Below are positions 1 through 7,575 of a stretch of DNA of 45,969 nt, piece after piece (the stretch's first letter is position 1; the number at the start of each line of letters is the position of its first letter). Position numbers and translations under genes: made by a program. Location: positions 1 through 45,969 of the forward strand of contig CACYQU010000010.1 of assembly GCA_902776615.1 (NCBI GenBank). Reading direction: 5' to 3'. Source of the stretch: an uncultured bacterium (GTDB taxonomy: Bacteria; Verrucomicrobiota; Kiritimatiellia; RFP12; UBA1067). Under the pieces are notes generated by a model. The model did no database searches. It worked only from the letters and a program-made list of their open reading frames with translations, and was not told the origin of the DNA.

Positions 1-30
1 GCCCGTCTGGGAAGGCCTTCCCGGACGGGC
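1..30. repeat. 15-bp inverted repeat, possible terminator of a gene outside the window
   Basis: Bases 1-15 pair with 16-30 with a single T-G wobble, giving a GC-rich dyad centred on AAGGCCTT. No T-run follows on the plus strand. On the minus strand the bases that would follow lie outside the window. It could be a terminator for a gene to the left or a REP-type palindrome. Confidence 0.5.
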
Positions 31-256
31 CGTTCTGTGCCGACACTATGTCGACTGAACAGTAGGATAGTTTACCAAATTCTGATTAGACAAGGCCCCG
101 CGAAAGGAGCAGGCGGGGACAGGCCCCGTCAGGCCCTTGAAAAACGGGCTTCCGCAGCCCCTGGAGTTTACCCATCTTTTTAGCGTGGAAATGCGTCGCA
201 CCCTAGTAAATAAGAAAAACTAGTGCCTGTCCCCCGTCCCAACCCTTATCTGGGGG

Positions 257-321
257 CGCGGGCGTCCTGCCCGCGACTAAGGAGGGTTTTAATCTTCCAT
301 CTGAGCGGGCGAGACGCCCGC
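257..321. repeat. Two REP-like GC hairpins
   Basis: Two short perfect hairpins lie in non-coding DNA. The first is CGCGGGC (257-263) with GCCCGCG (269-275) around a 5-base loop. The second is GCGGGCG (305-311) with CGCCCGC (315-321) around AGA. Small GC-rich dyads of this kind are typical of dispersed intergenic elements. The rest of 31-256 shows no gene, and its two CTGTCCCC-like strings in opposite orientation are the only other structure seen. Confidence 0.5.
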
Positions 322-382
322 TCTCCCAGTGATGCGCTCTGCCAGTGATGCGCTCTGCCAGTTATGCGCTCTCCCAGTAGGG
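319..382. repeat. Four tandem copies of a 16-bp repeat
   Basis: The unit CGCTCTSCCAGTGATG occurs at 319, 335, 351 and 367, diverging only in the last copy (ending AGGG). The same unit recurs twice at 769-800, just upstream of kbl. The two clusters flank the palindrome array and the transposase remnant, so the unit is a dispersed tandem element rather than a unique site. No coding function is apparent. Confidence 0.75.
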
Positions 383-448
383 CGGTTGCGACTGGCGAGT
401 CGGCCATGGATCCCATGGCGGATTCGTATGGCGGCATGTGTAATTTCC

Positions 449-590
449 CCCTAAGGGCAAGCGACTGAAACCCTAAGGGTAAAGCGACCTCACCCTAAGG
501 GTGAGCGATAAAAACCCTAAGGGTGAAGCGGCCTCACCCTAAGGGTGATTAATAAAAACCCTAAGGGTGAAGTGCTCTCACCCTTAGGGT
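449..590. repeat. Seven-copy CCCTAAGGG palindrome array, exact 22-bp period
   Basis: CCCTAAGGG (CCCTTAGGG in the last copy) starts at 449, 471, 493, 515, 537, 559 and 581, every 22 bp without exception. Most copies extend to the palindrome ACCCTWAGGGT. The spacers alternate between a GC-richer type (for example GAAGCGGCCTC) and an AT-rich type (GAGCGATAAAA, GATTAATAAAA), giving a 44-bp higher-order unit. Neighbouring copies across the GC-rich spacers form larger dyads. Copies six and seven (558-570 with 578-590) form a perfect 13-bp stem with a 7-base loop. The array could be a protein-binding array on one DNA face or a structured repeat. Confidence 0.9.
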
Positions 591-613
591 AATGAATCGA
601 CCCCCTTGGCAGA

Positions 614-768
614 ATGTGCCCCCGATTGGAGCTTTTGTGGCAGAGGCTCTTCGGTATACAGGCCTCGCGCGACACGCTGATGAGCGAGATTGCGCGTTCG
701 CTTCAGGAAGACATTCTCGCCAAGAAGACGCAGGAGCGGCTTGAACGGCATCTGGCAAGGTGGGGATG
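614..768 (+). pseudogene. Transposase remnant (DDE type) upstream of kbl
   Basis: The frame that runs open into kbl encodes, around 655-760, a segment resembling the N-terminal part of IS transposases of the DDE class. It has the pattern SEIARSLxEDxxxKKTxERLxRHLAR, where family members read SxIARALxExxxLKKTxxRLSRNL. Nothing before or after continues the family: the array lies upstream, and the 16-bp repeat follows at 769. I read this as a short relic of an insertion sequence, not as part of kbl. The match is from memory of the family pattern, so confidence is moderate. Confidence 0.4.
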
Positions 769-800
769 CGCTCTCCCAGTGAAGCGCTCTGCCAGTGAAC
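769..800. repeat. Two further copies of the 16-bp repeat
   Basis: CGCTCTCCCAGTGAAG (769-784) and CGCTCTGCCAGTGAAC (785-800) match the unit at 319-382. They end about 35 bp before the kbl -10 box. Confidence 0.75.
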
Positions 801-832
801 GGCCCAACCGCATTGCGTCCACAAGCCGGATT

Positions 833-841
833 TGTTATACT
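833..841 (+). promoter_or_regulatory. Extended -10 promoter for kbl
   Basis: TGTTATACT carries the TGn extension followed by TATACT (836-841). This is the same form as at other genes in the window. The kbl ribosome binding site (AAAGGAGA, 873-880) lies 9 nt before its ATG, so this transcript has a normal leader of about 40 nt. Confidence 0.6.
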
Positions 842-889
842 ATGCATATCCGCCGGGTTAAGCGGCAAAGGCAAAGGAGAATAAAAATC

Positions 890-2065
890 ATGTACGGTAA
901 ATTTCAGGCGCATCTTCAGGAGACAATCGCCGATCTAAAGGCCAAGAGCCTATACAAGAACGAAAAAATCATCGCCACGCCACAGGGTGCGAATGTGGTG
1001 CTTGAGAACGGCACCAAGCTTCTCAACATGTGCGCGAACAACTATCTTGGGCTTGCGAACCATCCAGAGGTGATCGAGGCGTCGCGCGAGGCCACGTCGA
1101 AGTATGGCTATGGCATGGGGTCGGTGCGCTTCATTTGCGGCACCGACTCGCTTCACAAGCAGCTCGAGCGCGTCGTCGCCGACTTCACCAAGACGGATGA
1201 CTGCATTCTCTTCGGCAGCTGCTTCGATGCGAACGGCGGCGTATTCGAGGCTCTGCTCGGGCCTGAGGATGCGATTATATCCGACGCGCTCAACCATGCC
1301 TCCATAATCGACGGCGTGAGGCTTTGCAAGGCGAAGCGCTTCCGCTATGCGAATGGCGACATGGCCGATCTGGAAGTGCAGCTCAAGGCGGCGGACGAGG
1401 CTGGCGCGCGCTTCAAGCTCATTGTGACCGACGGCGTTTTTTCGATGGACGGCATCATCGCGCCGCTAAAGGAGATCTGCGATCTCGCCGACAAATACGG
1501 CGCGCTTGTGATGGTTGACGACTCTCATGCCGTTGGAGTTCTCGGCGCGACAGGCTCGGGATCTGTCGAGGATTGCGGTGTCACTGGCCGCGTAGACATC
1601 ATAACTGGAACGTTTGGCAAGGCTCTAGGCGGCGCATCGGGCGGGTATGTCGCGGCGCGTCAGGAGATTGTCGACATCCTTCGCCAGAAGGCGAGGCCGT
1701 ACCTCTTTTCCAACGCAGTTCCGCCGCCGGTCGCGGCCGCTTCGATAAAGGCAATCGAACTTGTGAAGACCCGTCCCGAACTGCGCGAGCGCCTGAACGC
1801 GAACGCCAAGCAGTTCCGCGAAGGAATGGCGAAGCTCGGCTTCGACCTCGTGCCGGGTCACCACCCGATTGTCCCTGTGATGCTCGGCGACGCGGTTGTC
1901 GCCGTGAAGATGAGCGAGAACCTTTACAAGAACGGCGTGTATGCGACGGCGTTCTTCTATCCGGTAGTGCCGATGGGCAAGGCGAGAATCCGCACCCAGA
2001 TGTCTGCCGCACATACGCCTGAGGATATCGACTTCGCCATCAACGCATTTGCCAAGAGCCGCTGA
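890..2065 (+). CDS. kbl: 2-amino-3-ketobutyrate CoA ligase (glycine C-acetyltransferase)
   Basis: This PLP enzyme of the alpha-oxoamine synthase family splits 2-amino-3-ketobutyrate with CoA into glycine and acetyl-CoA, the second step of threonine breakdown by the threonine dehydrogenase route. The 391-residue product is close to the usual ~398. The PLP lysine is K244 in [10 protein letters not shown], and the ring-stacking and phosphate-contact region VDDSHAVG lies at 209-216. The start at 890 is chosen because of AAAGGAGA 9 nt upstream and because the N-terminus [13 protein letters not shown] matches the family. The frame stays open upstream to 614, but that part is transposase relic and repeat. 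No threonine dehydrogenase gene is adjacent in the window. Related enzymes (KBL, BioF, SPT, ALAS) share the fold, but the sequence reads best as Kbl. Confidence 0.93.
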   Translation: MYGKFQAHLQETIADLKAKSLYKNEKIIATPQGANVVLENGTKLLNMCANNYLGLANHPEVIEASREATSKYGYGMGSVRFICGTDSLHKQLERVVADFTKTDDCILFGSCFDANGGVFEALLGPEDAIISDALNHASIIDGVRLCKAKRFRYANGDMADLEVQLKAADEAGARFKLIVTDGVFSMDGIIAPLKEICDLADKYGALVMVDDSHAVGVLGATGSGSVEDCGVTGRVDIITGTFGKALGGASGGYVAARQEIVDILRQKARPYLFSNAVPPPVAAASIKAIELVKTRPELRERLNANAKQFREGMAKLGFDLVPGHHPIVPVMLGDAVVAVKMSENLYKNGVYATAFFYPVVPMGKARIRTQMSAAHTPEDIDFAINAFAKSR

Positions 2066-2118
2066 GAAAAGGGCTAAAACCCTGGGGCCCCAAAACCGTT
2101 AAATGGAAGGAGTGGATT

Positions 2119-2196
2119 ATGAATAAACTTGCAATCGCCATCATTGTCGCCGCATGCTCGGCTGTCGCGGGGGTGGCTGACATATATGTAAAGTGA
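2119..2196 (+). CDS. Possible 25-residue lipopeptide
   Basis: A 25-codon frame with ATG at 2119 is preceded at good distance by a strong Shine-Dalgarno, GGAAGGAG (2105-2112). The peptide is a short hydrophobic signal-like helix with VAAC (residues 10-13), which fits a lipobox, and then a 12-residue tail ending DIYVK. If processed at the cysteine it would be a 13-residue lipopeptide, comparable in size class to entericidin-like or other tiny envelope lipoproteins, though no homology is claimed. It lies 53 nt after kbl and 19 nt before the TMEM43-family gene. The ribosome binding site is the strongest argument that it is real. Confidence 0.5.
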   Translation: MNKLAIAIIVAACSAVAGVADIYVK

Positions 2197-2215
2197 AGAC
2201 GAAAGGACGGTAAAG

Positions 2216-3409
2216 ATGGCAACAACCGTTACAACAACCGAATCATGGGGATCTCGCCTCGGGAGTTCCCTGCGCGGAATCGTCGTCGGACTCGCACTGT
2301 TTGTCGCCGGATTTCCGGTTCTCTTCTGGAACGAAGGCAATTCGGTAAAAACCGCCAAAGCGATCGATGAGGGCGAGGGTGCGTGCGTTTCGCTCGACAC
2401 CAACGAGACGGTGGATCCCGACATGAACGGGAGGCTCGTGCACGTTACCGGCAAGGCCGACACGACCGACGTGCTTGCCGATGACGACTTCGGCGTTTCT
2501 GTCACGGCGATCAACCTCAAGCGCAAGGTGGAGATGTACCAGTGGGTCGAAGACTCGCGCACGACCGAGAAGAAGAATCTCGGAGGAAGCGTGACCACGA
2601 CCACCACCTATACCTACAAGAAGGCGTGGGTCGAAGGCGCAATCGATTCGGGTTCCTTTCACGAGGCCGGGCACGACAATCCAGGCGCGCTTGAGTTCGA
2701 GGAAACCGAGGCATACGCCCAGAACGTATCGTTCGGCGCGTTTCGCCTCAACAAGAACCAGATCGAGTCCATCGGCGGCTCTCAGGCATACAGGTTCCCG
2801 GCCGGCTGGACAAGTCGCGTAGACCGCGTGCAGATCCAGGGGCAGACGCTTCTCGTGCCGAACGCCGAGACGCGAAACAACAAGCTCAACAACCGCGATG
2901 TCGCTTCCCAGCCGAGAATCGGCGACATGCGCGTTACGTTCTCGGTCGTACTGCCGCACGATGTATCCATCATAGCCAAGCAGCATGGCGACACCTTCGT
3001 TCCATACACGGCGAAGAACGGCAAGAAGCTGAGCTATGTGCACAGCGGCGTCGCCGACGCGGACGAAATGTTCGCGACTGCGCGCTCCAACAATGCGTTC
3101 ATCACGTGGCTTATCCGTCTGGCCGGATTCCTGCTTATGTTCTTCGGCCTTTCGGCGGTGCTAAAGCCTTTGAGTGTGCTTGCCGACGTTCTGCCCATTC
3201 TCGGGGATATAGTCGGAATCGGAACAGGTATTGTCGCCGGTCTTGTCGCGCTTGTGTGCGCGCTAGTGACAATTGCCGTCGCATGGCTTTTCTACAGACC
3301 TGTTCTCGGCATTGCTCTTCTTGCGGCGGCCGGTTTCTTCGTGTGGAAGTTGATTCAGAAGAAGAAGGCGGCAAAGACCGCGCAAGGCGCTCCCGCCCAG
3401 GCCTCCTGA
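2216..3409 (+). CDS. TMEM43-family membrane protein
   Basis: The 397-residue protein has the layout of the TMEM43/LUMA family. It begins with a short basic N-terminus and a membrane helix at about 19-37 ending in the family-typical WNEG (38-41). A long extracytoplasmic beta-rich region follows (about 45-290), then a cluster of hydrophobic helices at about 295-375 and a lysine-rich C-terminal tail. The molecular role of bacterial members is not established; eukaryotic LUMA sits in the inner nuclear membrane. The gene follows the lipopeptide candidate and is separated by a single base from the lysozyme-like gene, so the two are probably cotranscribed. A ribosome binding site (AAAGG) lies upstream of 2216. 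Confidence 0.8.
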   Translation: MATTVTTTESWGSRLGSSLRGIVVGLALFVAGFPVLFWNEGNSVKTAKAIDEGEGACVSLDTNETVDPDMNGRLVHVTGKADTTDVLADDDFGVSVTAINLKRKVEMYQWVEDSRTTEKKNLGGSVTTTTTYTYKKAWVEGAIDSGSFHEAGHDNPGALEFEETEAYAQNVSFGAFRLNKNQIESIGGSQAYRFPAGWTSRVDRVQIQGQTLLVPNAETRNNKLNNRDVASQPRIGDMRVTFSVVLPHDVSIIAKQHGDTFVPYTAKNGKKLSYVHSGVADADEMFATARSNNAFITWLIRLAGFLLMFFGLSAVLKPLSVLADVLPILGDIVGIGTGIVAGLVALVCALVTIAVAWLFYRPVLGIALLAAAGFFVWKLIQKKKAAKTAQGAPAQAS

Positions 3410-3410
3410 C

Positions 3411-4406
3411 ATGTCTAAAGACTCGCCATACTTTAAAGTCGCAGTCGCAACAGTGGTTGCGGCGATGGCTTTGTCCGCATTGGCCGCCAAACCAGACCTA
3501 AGCCTTATTGTCGATCCATCGGCGCTTGTGGAGATAGCGCCGCTGGCGTTGGACGCGATTCAAATAAAGCGCAAGGCGATGGCGCGCGAAGCCAAGCACA
3601 ACGCCGAGCTTGCAAAGCGAGGCGTGGCAGAGGTTCCGCCGTGCGGCATGCAGCGCTACAAGATCGACACGGGCGGACTTCTCGACGGCCTTGTGTTCGA
3701 CGAATGGGGCGAGTTCTATGTCGACAGGCGCTTTGTGACGGACGAGGAAATGAAGACCGTGATGGCGATAGAGGCTTGGATACGGAAGTGGTTTCCGTCC
3801 AAGGTGAAACGCAGTCGTGTGCCTGTGCTGCCGTCTGGCAAGAAGGGCGTGCCGGTTTTTTGCGGTTTCGAGGACAGCCGCTACCAGAAGCACGACGCCT
3901 TGATACAGAAACTCGTCGATGAATTCAATGCCGACAAAGCCAAGGGATGCGGCGGCAGTGCGGCGCAGGCGGCAAAAATTCCCGACCTCATGGCCGCTCT
4001 TGTCAAGGCGCACATGATTGAGGAGTCGGGCGGAAACGGCCCGTCGTCCAAAGCGGCGTGGCTTGTCGATCCTCTGCAGGTCAACGTTCCAGGCGACTGG
4101 GGGGACGAGAAACGCGATGTAGGTTTGTCGAAACCTTCGAAGCGCAACGAGGGGACTGCCGAGAATAATATCCGTGCGGCGATTCGGTATCTTTCGCGCA
4201 AGGGGTTTGGATCTTCCGGCAAGGCCGCGTCCGTCCGCGAGGACGGCTACTTTGACGGTTGGGAGGCGGCTTTGCGCCGCTACAACGGTCGGCGCGATCG
4301 TACTGCGACCGATCGATACTACAGCGATGAATACGCATCGAAGATTCTAAAGCGCGCGGCCGACCCGAGTTTGTTCGTTCCGATAGAAATCAAGCTGGCA
4401 AAGTAA
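3411..4406 (+). CDS. Secreted lysozyme-like / lytic transglycosylase-like protein
   Basis: The N-terminus has a hydrophobic signal helix (about 8-25) ending LSALAAKP. The C-terminal half (about 190-320) resembles the lysozyme-like transglycosylase fold. A helix carries HMIEESGG (201-208) in the place of the catalytic Glu and ES motif. DPLQVN (220-225) sits where family members have GLMQ(V/I). A helical segment ENNIRAAIRYL follows, then RRYNG (289-293) in the place of AYNxG, and a final Y-x-x-x-I-L helix. Such enzymes cut the glycan strands of peptidoglycan. The N-terminal part (about 30-190) is not recognised. The gene starts one base after the TMEM43-family gene without a clear ribosome binding site, implying coupling. 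The family call rests on motif order only. Confidence 0.55.
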   Translation: MSKDSPYFKVAVATVVAAMALSALAAKPDLSLIVDPSALVEIAPLALDAIQIKRKAMAREAKHNAELAKRGVAEVPPCGMQRYKIDTGGLLDGLVFDEWGEFYVDRRFVTDEEMKTVMAIEAWIRKWFPSKVKRSRVPVLPSGKKGVPVFCGFEDSRYQKHDALIQKLVDEFNADKAKGCGGSAAQAAKIPDLMAALVKAHMIEESGGNGPSSKAAWLVDPLQVNVPGDWGDEKRDVGLSKPSKRNEGTAENNIRAAIRYLSRKGFGSSGKAASVREDGYFDGWEAALRRYNGRRDRTATDRYYSDEYASKILKRAADPSLFVPIEIKLAK

Positions 4407-4413
4407 TCGTCCA

Positions 4414-5733
4414 ATGAAAGAAGTCACAAGGAGAGGTTTCATTGCTTCGGCGGCATTTGCCGCCGCTGGCGGATCCGCTGCGGAAGCAAACGAGGCGACG
4501 GTTCCCCAAGATCCGTTTCTCGGTACGCGGGGGCAGGCGCTTGAGGTTGGCGTTCCGTGCTTGCAGGCTGCAGGCGAGACGACCATGGGCGTTTCATGGG
4601 CGGTTTCGGGGCTTTCCAAGGGCGAGGTTGAATATGCGGACAATCCGGGCATGGTAAATTCCATGCGGCAGCGGTGCGGCGGCTATGGGCTTGTGCCGAT
4701 TGATACGAGCGCTTTGCAGGTGAGGCTGACGGGACTGAGGCCATCTACCCGATATTGGTATCGCACCATCACAACTCCGTTCACGGACTACGCAAACATA
4801 TACGATGCAAAGCTCGGCGAGCCGATTGTTTCGGACATACACTCTTTCACTACGCTGGGTTGCGGCGTCAAGTCTCACTTCTGCATGATATGCGACACAC
4901 ACGCGCAATGGAAAAGCTATCAACTGATATCTGCAAAGCTGAAGGAGCTCTCGCCCGCTGCGGTAGTATGGAACGGCGACGCAACCAATACGACGCAGAA
5001 GAAGTCCACGGCCGTAAAGATATTTCTCAATCCTCCCATAACCGACAGTGACTGGATGTCGGATATTCCAATGATGTTCGAAAGCGGCAACCACGACTTC
5101 CGCGGCAGCTGGATATCAAGGAAGGAAGAGGTTGTCCTTCCGCGCGATCCGGCAGAGCGCAGCAGCGGCCAATGGGACCTCAAGTGGAATTTTGCCGTGC
5201 GTATCGGAGATATCGCGGCGATAGGGATGGATACCGGCGAGGACAAGCCCGACAGTCATCCGAAATGGTTTGGCCTTGCGAACTTCACCCCGTACAGGCA
5301 GGCTCAGGCGAAATGGCTTGAAGACCAGTTGTCCCGCCCAGACATCGCATCGGCAAAGCACAAGATACTTTTTTGCCACATTCCACTCTTTGCCGCGCAA
5401 GACAGCGCAGCATATCCGCATGACGGAGTAGCGGTCGATCCCCATGACTTTGCGCACTGGTCTCGTGAATGCAGCGAACTGTGGGGACCGTTGATCGACA
5501 GGTGCGGAATCAACCTTGTCGTCTGCGGCCATCAACACAGGTTTCGCTACGATCCGCCGTCGCAAGGGCGAAAATGGGCGCAGGTCGTCGGCGGAGGGCC
5601 CAATCTTGCCTCAAAGGACAAAAGTCTCTTCCCCACCGTTGTGGAAGGGTTTGTCGAAGACTCTGGCGGAATGCGTCTGAGGGTGCACAATGTCGAAAGC
5701 GGCATAGTGACGCTGGACACCATCCTTTTATGA
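4414..5733 (+). CDS. Tat-exported calcineurin-like phosphoesterase with N-terminal Fn3-like domain
   Basis: The N-terminus TRRGFIASAAFAAAGG is a twin-arginine signal, so the protein is probably exported folded and metallated. Residues about 40-148 resemble the fibronectin-like domain found in front of purple acid phosphatase-type enzymes (GLRPSTRYWYR). The two-metal phosphoesterase motifs follow in order: DTH (161-163), NGD (187-189), GNHD (225-228), a histidine in FCHIPLF, and GHQH near 365. It probably hydrolyses a phosphomonoester or diester in the periplasm; the substrate is unknown. It lies 7 nt after the lysozyme-like gene. The scpB promoter overlaps its stop codon. Confidence 0.85.
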   Translation: MKEVTRRGFIASAAFAAAGGSAAEANEATVPQDPFLGTRGQALEVGVPCLQAAGETTMGVSWAVSGLSKGEVEYADNPGMVNSMRQRCGGYGLVPIDTSALQVRLTGLRPSTRYWYRTITTPFTDYANIYDAKLGEPIVSDIHSFTTLGCGVKSHFCMICDTHAQWKSYQLISAKLKELSPAAVVWNGDATNTTQKKSTAVKIFLNPPITDSDWMSDIPMMFESGNHDFRGSWISRKEEVVLPRDPAERSSGQWDLKWNFAVRIGDIAAIGMDTGEDKPDSHPKWFGLANFTPYRQAQAKWLEDQLSRPDIASAKHKILFCHIPLFAAQDSAAYPHDGVAVDPHDFAHWSRECSELWGPLIDRCGINLVVCGHQHRFRYDPPSQGRKWAQVVGGGPNLASKDKSLFPTVVEGFVEDSGGMRLRVHNVESGIVTLDTILL

Positions 5734-5739
5734 TATAAT
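5731..5739 (+). promoter_or_regulatory. Extended -10 promoter for scpB
   Basis: TGATATAAT overlaps the TGA stop (5731-5733) of the preceding gene. The scpB ATG is at 5748, only 8 nt after the box, so transcription would be expected to begin at or within about 2 nt of the start codon. Confidence 0.7.
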
Positions 5740-5747
5740 ATACGGCC

Positions 5748-6644
5748 ATGAGCGATGATGTCAAGATTCCTTTGCCGCAGTCTTTGCAGGAGATAGTGGG
5801 TTCGCTTCTTTTTGCCAGCGAAACTCCGCTTACGGCTTCTGAGCTGAGGGATTCCATTCGCGCGGTCGAACCGGAAGACGGCGACAACCGCGAGATTATG
5901 GAGGTATACGGCACCTGCACCGGGCGGGAGATCGACGCTGCGCTTAAAGGGCTCGAAAAAGCGCTGGAAGTCGCAGGTTGCGGATTCAAGCTGGTCTGCA
6001 CCGGAGGAACCTACAGGCTTCAGACGTCACCCGGCTGCGGACGGTATGTGCGAGCAATGCTCAAGCTTGACCGGCCAAGCCGTCTAGGCCGCGCTTCTTT
6101 GGAGACTCTCGCCATAATCGCATACAGGCAGCCGATCACCAAGAGTGAGATCGAGGAGATACGCGGGGTCGACGTGACAGCCAACATAAAGACCCTCATG
6201 GATTTGCAGGTGATACGTCTTGTCGGGCGGTCAGAGCTTCCTGGGCATCCGTTCCTGTACGGCACGACTCCGCTTTTCCTTGAACACTTTGGGCTGTCCA
6301 GTCTTCAGCAGCTGAACGAGCTGGATCCTACGCTTCAGCGCACGAATCCGCGCGAGAAGGCCGCCGCATACAAGAAGCCTGTTTCGCAGATGGAACTTCA
6401 GCAGGCCGCCGACGAGACCGCCTCCGTAAAGGAGGAAAGCGAAGCCTCTTCCGCCGACGGCGGCGAAGTGCCGCCCGACGGGAATGAAGGCGATCCCGAC
6501 AACGCGGAGGAACTTGCCGACAAAGAAGAAGCGCCTGCCGGCGAGGAAGAGGAAGAAGAGTTCGATGACGGGGAAGATGAATTCGACGACGAAGACGATG
6601 ACGACTTCGATGAAGACGAGGAGGATGAGGATGACGACGAATAG
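5748..6644 (+). CDS. scpB: Segregation and condensation protein B
   Basis: ScpB is a winged-helix partner of ScpA and SMC in the bacterial condensin complex. Residues 1 to about 190 match the family: QEIVGSLLFASETPLT at the start, then LDRPSRLGRASLETLAIIAYRQPITKSEIEEIRGV across two winged helices. The family usually ends near 180-200. Here a further ~100 residues form a low-complexity tail that becomes almost pure Asp/Glu (last ~45 residues). No scpA lies in the window. The start has no Shine-Dalgarno but lies 8 nt after a -10 box, so translation is probably leaderless. The 3' end overlaps the next gene by 14 nt. Confidence 0.92.
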   Translation: MSDDVKIPLPQSLQEIVGSLLFASETPLTASELRDSIRAVEPEDGDNREIMEVYGTCTGREIDAALKGLEKALEVAGCGFKLVCTGGTYRLQTSPGCGRYVRAMLKLDRPSRLGRASLETLAIIAYRQPITKSEIEEIRGVDVTANIKTLMDLQVIRLVGRSELPGHPFLYGTTPLFLEHFGLSSLQQLNELDPTLQRTNPREKAAAYKKPVSQMELQQAADETASVKEESEASSADGGEVPPDGNEGDPDNAEELADKEEAPAGEEEEEEFDDGEDEFDDEDDDDFDEDEEDEDDDE

Positions 6645-7575
6645 GTTGTCGAAAGCCGTGTCTTTCATGATTGTGGCGGTCATGCTTGCGGCATGCGGCA
6701 GAATCGCCAGGCAGGAGCTTCGTGAAGACAGGGCGGGCCATTTGTATCAAGCGGCGATGGCCGACTATACTGCGGGGCGAATAGACGCGGCGATAAAAGG
6801 CTTCGAAAAAGTTGTTCGTGCAACGCCTGGCAATGCATCTGCGCGCTTCCAGTTGGCCACGCTTCTCCAGGATCGCCGCCAAGATTATCTTGCGGCCCTG
6901 TGCCAGTACAAGGAGTATCTGATGCAGAGTCCCGCCAGCGACAAGGCGGAGCTTGCGAAAGAACGTGCGGAAGTGTGCGAACGCCAGTATGCCGCATTGC
7001 TCCTGGAGAAGCTGAAAGAAGGGGAAGGGCCCGTCGCCGCCGAGATATCGCGTTTGAAGTCATCGCTGGACAAGGCGCTTGCCGACAACGCCAAGCTTCG
7101 CGAAGATCTGGCCGATGCGCTGCGAGAGACGGCGGCGACGAAACGCGAGAGCGAACGGGTTCGCAGGCTGGTAACATCCCTTGGCGACGAGGAGAGCGTC
7201 GAACGGCCGGATCTTTCAAGCGCAAGGGAGCTGCTGGACGAGGAAGATGACGAAGCGTCAGACCGCGTCGCGCTGGCCGACGATGTCTCGAAGCTTGTGG
7301 CCGAAGAGAAAGAGGAGCGCAGGGAGACGCCATTTGCCGTGGCCGCCAAGAAGAAAAAGACGTCCCAGGATGAAGCGGAAAAGAAGGCGGAGGAGCCGCC
7401 GCACGAAAAGCGTCCTGCAGAATATGTCGTGCAGGAAGGGGATACCCTTTACAAGATTGCGATGCGATTCTACGGGCGGCGCTCTGCGTGGACAAAGATC
7501 CGGGACGCAAACAAGACGGTTATATCAATCGACGGCAGAGTGAATGCCGGCGAAACAATCAAACTTCCGGAATGA
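6631..7575 (+). CDS. TPR and LysM lipoprotein
   Basis: The 314-residue product has a lipoprotein signal with LAAC at about residues 20-23. One or two tetratricopeptide units follow (YQAAMADYTAGRIDAAIKGF onward), then a Glu/Lys/Arg-rich coiled-coil and charged region (about 115-255). A C-terminal LysM domain starts at YVVQEGDTLYKIA and ends INAGET-type (VNAGETIKLPE). LysM binds peptidoglycan, so this is probably an outer-membrane or periplasmic protein tethered to the wall. The start at 6631 is preferred because GAGGAGG (6618-6624), inside the scpB acidic tail, sits 6 nt upstream. An upstream in-frame ATG at 6484 would add 49 lysine- and arginine-rich residues that are only the shadow of the acidic tail. 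Confidence 0.75.
   Translation: MTTNRLSKAVSFMIVAVMLAACGRIARQELREDRAGHLYQAAMADYTAGRIDAAIKGFEKVVRATPGNASARFQLATLLQDRRQDYLAALCQYKEYLMQSPASDKAELAKERAEVCERQYAALLLEKLKEGEGPVAAEISRLKSSLDKALADNAKLREDLADALRETAATKRESERVRRLVTSLGDEESVERPDLSSARELLDEEDDEASDRVALADDVSKLVAEEKEERRETPFAVAAKKKKTSQDEAEKKAEEPPHEKRPAEYVVQEGDTLYKIAMRFYGRRSAWTKIRDANKTVISIDGRVNAGETIKLPE

Noticed and set aside
449-590. CRISPR array
   Set aside because: The repeats are short palindromes with 13-base spacers that fall into two recurring sequence types instead of unique spacers, and no cas genes are near.
614-889. 92-residue N-terminal extension of Kbl
   Set aside because: The promoter (833-841) and ribosome site (873-880) lie inside it, and it encodes transposase relic and the 16-bp repeat. 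The family N-terminus starts at 890.
6484-6630. Earlier start for the TPR/LysM lipoprotein
   Set aside because: It would place 49 Lys/Arg-rich residues, a frame shadow of the scpB acidic tail, before the lipoprotein signal and destroy it.
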